A stretch of 64,000 nt of DNA. Origin: Effrenium voratum (taxonomy: Eukaryota; Sar; Dinophyceae; Suessiales; Symbiodiniaceae). A program made the position numbers and the translations under genes. Each line of letters begins with the position of its first letter. Position 1 is the stretch's first letter. Shown piece by piece: positions 59,679-64,000 of the stretch. The DNA lies in assembly GCA_963377175.1 (NCBI GenBank), contig CAUJNA010000524.1, positions 978,501 through 1,042,500 on the forward strand, in the 5' to 3' direction. The notes beneath the pieces were generated by a model. It did no database searches, had not been told where the DNA came from, and saw nothing but the letters and a program-made list of their open reading frames with translations.

Positions 59679-62600
59679 TCAGCTCCTGACGCGCTTCGGG
59701 TCACCGCCCGCGAGCTGCGCCAGCACTTCTTTCTGCAGCCGCAGGTACCGAGGCAGCGCATCCCTATAGGCGTCCTGACGTCCAATGGACGCAAAAGGGT
59801 TGACGCCATCCCCCACTCCACGCGTTTCAAGTCCTCAAGCAAAGGAATCGCCACGCAACTTGGCCCTTTCGAAGTCGTTGGCACAACGAAAACCGCAGGC
59901 CCAGCAGCTGACTTTCCGGTTCCTCTGAAGCCCCGGGGCCTCGGCAGACGGCTCTGCCGCCAGCTTGTACTGCAGCTTGCCGGCCAGCACCGTGGAGAAA
60001 GGAACGAAGCCTGTCACCACGAACTAGGACATGGTCCGGACATGTCCGGACCATGCTCGATATGTTGTGCCAAACGTTGCTCTGGCTTACAGAAGCACCA
60101 AATCACGCGCACAGTCCTGAAGGCAAAAGTGGATTTTCCCTGCTGCGTTTGCCTCATCGAGCCTCATTTGGCAACTCTTCGCCCATAGCCCCCAATCGGG
60201 TCTTCTTGAGCGCCGCCCTAACCTCTTCAAACTGGCCTATCCCAGGCAAGCAAACCTAACAACATATCGGTGTGAGCTTCTAATAGGGGACCCTTTGGTG
60301 AACATAATTTAGGTGGAGATTCACGTCCACCAATCACTTTACATAGCCACATATAGCACAAATGGATCCACTTGCAACCAAAACTTCAACCACAGGGTTA
60401 GGTACCCAAGATACTTCCGAAACCCGAGAAACCCATCCTCTTGCCCCGCGCCTTCCGTTGCACACCTGAAGCCGTGACAGGCCCGGAAGGCGGCACCCAG
60501 GGAGGCGGAGTCCGTCTGATCCAACGTGAACACCTCGGCTAGGTTCTCGTGGACCGCGTTTTTGCACCACTTCGGCAGGTTGCTCTTGGCACCTTTTTGG
60601 CGTCAGGTTTGGTTTGAAGCAAAAAGGTGGCATGTGCTTTTGACCCCCCCCCTTTGGTGGCACCAGCTCGGCATGAGAAAGCGACACTTGGCCATATATG
60701 TGTCCAACAAGGTAACGGCATGAGTGTCCCCAACCAAATCAGGCCGTCCGGTTAGATTTTGTCGCTCTGGAAAAGTCTTCCAACATGGGGAGCCAATGAC
60801 CTACAAGCAAAGATGTGTTCTCCAGGATGGTTTCAGCTACTCGCGAAGGCACAGCCTCTTAGAGACAACATGATACCTACGTCTACATGTATATGTCGTG
60901 TATGTGACATGTATACAACATGTATGCAAAACACATACAACATGCGTATATACCTTATATATATGTATACATATATATGCACGTGTAAGATGCACAGAAA
61001 TTGTGAGTATGTGGCTAACACATTCTAAAATGTAAGCCATGGTCATGGCTCGTCGCGGTGCTCCTGTAGCTCAACATTTGCCTGATTTACGATTGAGATT
61101 GCCGGCGGCACCAGCAAAGGTCTGTTCAAATGTTGCACCAATCCGATACTACCGTGTCACCACAAAAGCATCTGCACGTTATCAAGCTGCGGAAGAGCCC
61201 CAGTCAGCTCCTCATGCAACCTGACTTCCGACATTCTATTAGTCTGACGACCAATGACCAGTGGACATCCAGACGTGTATGCCAATTGTGTACTGGCATG
61301 TCATATTACATGCATTGCGTGCATCGCGCATGTGAGCATGTGGGCATGTAGGCACTTGCCGATAGCATGTTTTCCATGGAAGTCCTTTTCTCAGGCCGGG
61401 GATTGACTGATTTGTCGTCGTTCGAGGTGCAAATTCTAACGGGCCATGGGCTTGTCCCCTGTGGGAGTACGTCTATTATGTTTGACAACCTCCTTCTCGT
61501 CTCGTGGCAGTCTGAAGCGGCTCTACGGATGAGCCACAAGCCTAGTCTGGCCTGGGCGCCGGCACGCCAAACACGTCCGCAAGCACCTGCGCGGGCAGCG
61601 ACTTCATCCGATTTTCCTGGAGAAGTGTCTTGAGAACTTGAGCTTCTGGTGGAATGCTTGGGTGGACACCAACATTTGAACAACAACTCACCTGGGAGCC
61701 CTTTACCCGCCATCGCATCAACATTAGCCTTGGTGAAATCAATTGGCAAAAGGCACCTTGAATAAGGGCCCCCATGTGACCAAGCAACTTAACAGTTGCA
61801 ACAAGCACACCTTGGCACTACAAGGGCTCGCCTAAATCAATCGACAACAGCTCGAAAGATACCAGAGCATCCCGGCATGATTCAAGCACCTCCATCATCC
61901 ACGCAGCTGACTGATGTTGTTCCCGTGACACCAGGCATTCATGCAAGCCCCAGAGCCCCAGCCACTTGCGACGGCGATTTACAAATGTCCACATGCAGAA
62001 CAGTGGGCATGCGTCAAAATGTCAAAATGGGGTGGCCCACAATGCTCCTTTTGGTCTCCCTTTAGCCAACCTGAAAAGACAAACCCACATGACCTTGACC
62101 AAAAAGGGGCCAAACAAATTAGAATGCGGTTGTGGGGAACTACTAAACCAAATTGCCGTAGAATCATATTTGCTGTTTTTTTAAAGCTACCCCTGATAGG
62201 GTTGGGTGGGTTTGTGTCAAAACTTGCGGGTGCTCTGTGGGGAATGACCCAGGATGTTGGGAATGAACCTAGGGATTCCTTTCTAAGGAAACCACAAGGG
62301 ATAGTTTATGGGAGTTCATTCCATCATTCCCTGCTGAGCACCAGCAAGAACGTAGAGAAACCCCCACAAATGGGCGGTTTCCCCTTCCCCCGATGCCTGC
62401 AGAATGCCCTGGCTGGCAGAGGCTCCGCCGGTGGCGATGATGCGCTTCACCTCCGAGGGGGCCAGACCTCGGAGGCGAAGCGCACCCAGCCTTGAGGTGT
62501 TCTATGTCCGTGGCCTCCAAAAGAGGCTTCCCTATATTTCCCACCTGCTCAAAAGGTGAAATATAGGGAACCATACACCTCCGCGACTGCTGGGACCGCG

Positions 62601-63875
62601 ACTTGGGGGGAGCCACAAAGTATTCCAAATCTAAGGGCCAAAGAATTGTGGCTGCTCCCCTTGGACCAGTTGCCTGCAACAGAATGCTCAGAGCAAGGAA
62701 ACTACCGGCAAAGTGTCAACTTGAGGGCAGGCATCCACGGGATAAGGCGAACGAATCAGGGTCCATCGCCACGTGGGAACCATGCAAACTCAGGTCCCCA
62801 AACTCCTCTGGCTGTTGGAAGCACAACATATCATTCTGCTTACGGGGCCTTTGTCAACCTTCATGTCTACCGGCACCTAAATTCTCTCGCCAATGCTTGC
62901 TGGGCTCTGGCCAAACCACCAGGTTGCTTCGGGTTCCAAACAAATGGACAAGACAGGGTCAGGGTTTTCAGGCTAGAATAGTGGGTTCTGGCAGAAACAG
63001 GATAGTCATGAATCAATCTGAATGCTCTCCCGTGGTGGAAAAGGAAAAGGACACCGACAGTTGCCAGCCATTCCGAGCTGGCAACTGGCGTCCGATTGAT
63101 TTCAAAGGTTGCTGAAAGCACTGAATTTGTCGTGTGAATCTGAAGTTTGGGCTCACTTTAATTGGCCATCCACACTCGGTGAGCATTCTCCACCCGAATG
63201 AGTCGGTTCGTTTCAAGTTGGGACCCCCTGGCCGCGGGTTTCTTCATCCAAAGCGCCGATGCCCTGGGCAAAGGCCTTCATTGCCAGGACTTTGCTCTCC
63301 ACTACCGCGCGCACCTCTGTAGGCCCCGGGAAGCTGTCCAGCTCCTCCGGCAAGGCATCACGCAGAGATGCCCGTCGTTCGGGTGGATTTAAGACGTCAC
63401 CCTTTTTGGCACATGAGGAGTTTCCTGGTCCTTCGTTCCTTCCAAATCATGGGTTTGCGAACAAGGACTCTGTTGGGAGTTGTTTTGTTCAATCTGAGTC
63501 GTCCCAGCCCCAGGACTCCTGCTCCCTCCTGGTCGATCACCACTCCATGTTCATGACTTCAAGGACATTCCCACATTGCATCAACGCAACCTTAACCCAA
63601 GACGGTCTAGTGCAGCATTTCCTGCAGTCCTTGTCATCGCTTCCGAATCGAAAGATGCCGGACCTCTGCTCCCCATATCCCAGCCAAGCCCAAGCCAATC
63701 CACATGCCCAGCCAGGTTCAGCTAAGAAACTTGGGGCAAAAGGCTGACCGAAGAGTCAAGAGGTTGCAGCTGCCACATGTCCATCACCCCTTCTGCCAAG
63801 CCAAGCTCAGTGCCACACTTGTCACCTGTCGTAGGAGTGATCTCAGGGTTGTGGAAGTAAAAACCTTGGCCACAT
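59679..63875 (-). CDS. XYLB: Xylulose kinase (FGGY carbohydrate kinase), 3' part
   Basis: Seven exons join without a phase break: 63826-63875, 63276-63424, 62397-62501, 61560-61586, 60473-60533, 59940-60010 and 59679-59774, ending in TGA. Matches to eukaryotic xylulokinases are [76 protein letters not shown] and AYRDALPRYLRLQKEVLAQL (family counterparts: [94 protein letters not shown]). This is the ATP-binding C-terminal FGGY half; the sugar-binding half with the catalytic Asp lies beyond the right edge. The enzyme phosphorylates D-xylulose into the pentose phosphate pathway. Four donors are GC. A TGA between 59775 and 59939 is intronic in this model. About 186 codons are seen, of some 540 expected. 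Confidence 0.93.
60030..60055. repeat. 26-bp perfect palindrome
   Basis: CATGGTCCGGACATGTCCGG followed by ACCATG reads the same on both strands. It lies in the xylulose kinase intron, ending 20 bases upstream of the exon at 59940-60010. Confidence 0.95.
62223..62348. mobile_element. MITE-like fold-back element family T2, copy 2
   Basis: A 126-bp segment starts CTTGCGGGTGCTCTGTGGGG and ends CCCTGCTGAGCACCAGCAAG, with inverted ends of about 25 bp. It sits in the xylulose kinase intron between exons 62397-62501 and 61560-61586 and matches 50042-50164 at both ends. Confidence 0.85.
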
Positions 63876-64000
63876 CTGGCATCAAACAGAGGAATCAGAA
63901 ATCAACAAAATGCAACAAATCGATGAGCAAGCCAGTCCGAGCCAATCAACCAGGAAACCCCTCGACCAAATGTGATGGGTCTCTGCATTTCAGAGATACC

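Noticed and set aside
59775..59939. In-frame TGA that would make xylulose kinase a pseudogene
   Set aside because: Alignment to the family shows the TGA lies in extra sequence bounded by GAG|GCCCCG and CGTCAG|GAC, so it is intronic.
1..64000. CRISPR array, prokaryotic operons, tRNA, rRNA and spliced-leader genes
   Set aside because: No direct-repeat/spacer pattern, no operon-like ORFs, and none of the conserved RNA sequences were found on either strand by eye.

Overview
The window is eukaryotic and looks like dinoflagellate nuclear DNA, most like the roughly 50% GC genomes of Suessiales/Symbiodiniaceae. I see no rRNA or tRNA gene, no prokaryotic operon and no long uninterrupted gene. Coding sequence occurs as short exons of 27 to about 250 bp, mostly G/C-ending in their third codon positions, separated by introns of a few hundred bp to 2 kb. 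The introns end in AG, but they start with GC about as often as with GT and occasionally with GA. Simple-sequence repeats are abundant. The spliced-leader sequence itself was not found. The species call is inference.

Every exon I could support lies on the minus strand, so the window reads right to left as one unidirectional gene array. 59.7-63.9 kb: the 3' part of a xylulose kinase gene (seven exons; its 5' part lies beyond the right edge). 57.2-59.2 kb: an unrecognised gene ending in a hydrophobic C-terminal segment. 51.8-56.5 kb: a nearly complete ER-lumen retention receptor (KDEL receptor, ERD2). 49.9-51.5 kb: exons of an unrecognised coiled-coil-like protein. 41.8-47.6 kb: an unrecognised cysteine-rich gene ending in two CCHC zinc knuckles, with twelve exons joined in consistent phase. 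32.0-36.6 kb: a PIAS/SIZ-type SUMO E3 ligase with a PINIT-like part and an SP-RING. 26.3-29.1 kb: an unrecognised gene. 18.4-25.1 kb: exons that include a signal-peptide start exon. 0-6.4 kb: an acidic, helix-rich unrecognised gene and nearby exons. Between 8 and 18 kb there are scattered candidate exons only.

Between and inside the genes are tandem arrays (the largest is an 860-bp AACCAACCATAACC satellite at 9.96-10.82 kb), compound microsatellites, two families of short non-autonomous elements with terminal inverted repeats, each present twice, a small TA-flanked inverted-repeat element, an inverted tandem array able to form a long hairpin, and a dispersed repeat carrying a 14-bp palindrome. 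The recognised genes are housekeeping functions (pentose metabolism, ER retrieval, SUMOylation) with no obvious shared pathway; their grouping reflects array organisation rather than an operon. All gene models were read by eye from splice signals, frame continuity and recalled family sequences. No search or transcript evidence was available.
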